The notes beneath the pieces are model-generated. The model was not told the origin of the DNA. It saw only the letters and a list, made by a program, of their open reading frames with translations, and searched no databases. A program made the translations under genes and the position numbers. DNA of 5,363 nucleotides, taken from contig JALVMZ010000226.1 in the NCBI GenBank assembly GCA_027032655.1, positions 1 to 5,363 on the forward strand, given 5' to 3'. This document shows positions 4,883 to 5,363 of this stretch, piece by piece (the stretch's first letter is position 1; every line of letters starts with the position of its first letter). The DNA is from Desulfobacteraceae bacterium (lineage in GTDB: Bacteria > Desulfobacterota > DSM-4660 > Desulfatiglandales > JALVMZ01).

Positions 4883-5363
4883 ATCCTGATAAGTTCACCA
4901 TACGGGATAGTGAATTCAATCGACATCCTGTTGGATGCGGCCCTTATCGTTTTAAAGAATGGAAATCTGATCAATACATTGTGCTTGAAAGATTTGAGGA
5001 TTACTGGGAAGGCCCCCCGAATTATAAGATGTTTATATACAGGATAATCCCTGACCTGTTAACCCAGGAGATGGAGTTCTATGCAGGCACCATTGACTCA
5101 TATGCGGTTCAACCCCATCAGGTAAAGAGACTCAGCAAAGACCCTAAGTATCAGAGCTTCTCAGGATTATCCTTTGGCTATACATACATTGGATATAATA
5201 TGAGGCGGGAGCCTTTCAATGATAGACGCGTCAGGCTGGCACTTGGAATGGCAATAGATGTAAATAAGATAATAAAGTATGTGCTTTACGGTCAGGGGGA
5301 GAGGATTACCGGCCCATTTCCAAAACAGACAGACTATTATAATCATAAAATTCGGCCAATTCC
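4879..5363 (+). CDS. ABC transporter substrate-binding protein, family 5, C-terminal continuation, open at right edge
   Basis: From ATG 4879 the frame stays open to the window end (161 codons): MNPDKFTIRDSEFNRHPVGC, then GPYRFKEW (21-28), ERFEDYWEGPPNYK (37-50), YRIIPDLLTQEMEFYAGTID (54-73), FGYTYIGYNMRREPFNDRRV (99-118) and RLALGMAIDVNKIIKYVLYG (119-138). These are the family 5 'PVG.GPY.f.eW', 'l..n.dYW.G.P', 'P......al..G.iD' and 'y.gfN....PF.D.rVR.Al..AID...ii' blocks, continuing exactly where the preceding ORF stops. The two frames overlap as ATGA, and GAGG (4867-4870) lies 8 nt before this ATG, so coupled reinitiation is possible. A one-base deletion, biological or technical, is simpler, because a cut between the lobes would leave neither half a normal binding protein. 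Confidence 0.87.
   Translation, partial: MNPDKFTIRDSEFNRHPVGCGPYRFKEWKSDQYIVLERFEDYWEGPPNYKMFIYRIIPDLLTQEMEFYAGTIDSYAVQPHQVKRLSKDPKYQSFSGLSFGYTYIGYNMRREPFNDRRVRLALGMAIDVNKIIKYVLYGQGERITGPFPKQTDYYNHKIRPI

Noticed and set aside
1..5363. CRISPR array, tRNA, rRNA or riboswitch
   Set aside because: No spaced direct repeats, cloverleaf, rRNA motif or recognised aptamer was seen on either strand, including the regions upstream of tgt and qng1 where a preQ1 riboswitch might be expected.

Overview
The window looks like chromosomal DNA from an anaerobic, AT-leaning bacterium, plausibly Desulfobacterota or Nitrospirota. That is an inference from gene content (an iron-sulfur 2-hydroxyacyl-CoA dehydratase-type protein and an unusual family 5 solute-binding protein) and from frequent AGA/AGG and ATA codons. 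No marker gene fixes the taxonomy.

Layout, left to right. (1) Positions 1-264, minus strand: the N-terminus of tRNA-guanine transglycosylase (Tgt), running off the left edge and apparently broken by a one-base frameshift near 184-186. (2) Positions 265-641: a non-coding gap holding a strong inverted repeat (458-508), one arm of which contains a perfect Shine-Dalgarno sequence ahead of a 23-codon mini-ORF. (3) Positions 642-2565, minus strand: a two-gene operon, tetR then a 2-hydroxyacyl-CoA dehydratase subunit (HgdB/BcrC-like). It has a clear sigma-70-type promoter, and a 20-bp palindrome abuts the -10 box, as expected for an autorepressor. The dehydratase ribosome binding site is built into the last codons of tetR. 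(4) Positions 2849-3814, minus strand: a complete queuosine 5'-phosphate N-glycosylase (Qng1, DUF2419). (5) Positions 3908-5363, plus strand: a divergently transcribed family 5 peptide/nickel-type ABC substrate-binding protein with a large internal insertion. Its frame breaks at an ATGA junction (4879-4882) and continues open to the right edge.

How the genes fit together. Tgt and Qng1 are two steps of queuine salvage: Qng1 frees queuine from queuosine 5'-monophosphate, and Tgt inserts a 7-deazaguanine base into tRNA. They lie on the same strand, separated by the tetR-dehydratase operon. That operon is visibly more AT-rich than its right-hand neighbours and has its own promoter, so it may be a later insertion, or the proximity may be chance. 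The dehydratase subunit stands alone here, with no partner subunit and no ATPase activator. The TetR protein probably senses an acyl-CoA-type ligand, but this is inferred only from its neighbour.

Both frame breaks are explained by one missing base inside otherwise well-conserved protein. Assembly or sequencing deletions are therefore a serious alternative to genuine gene decay.
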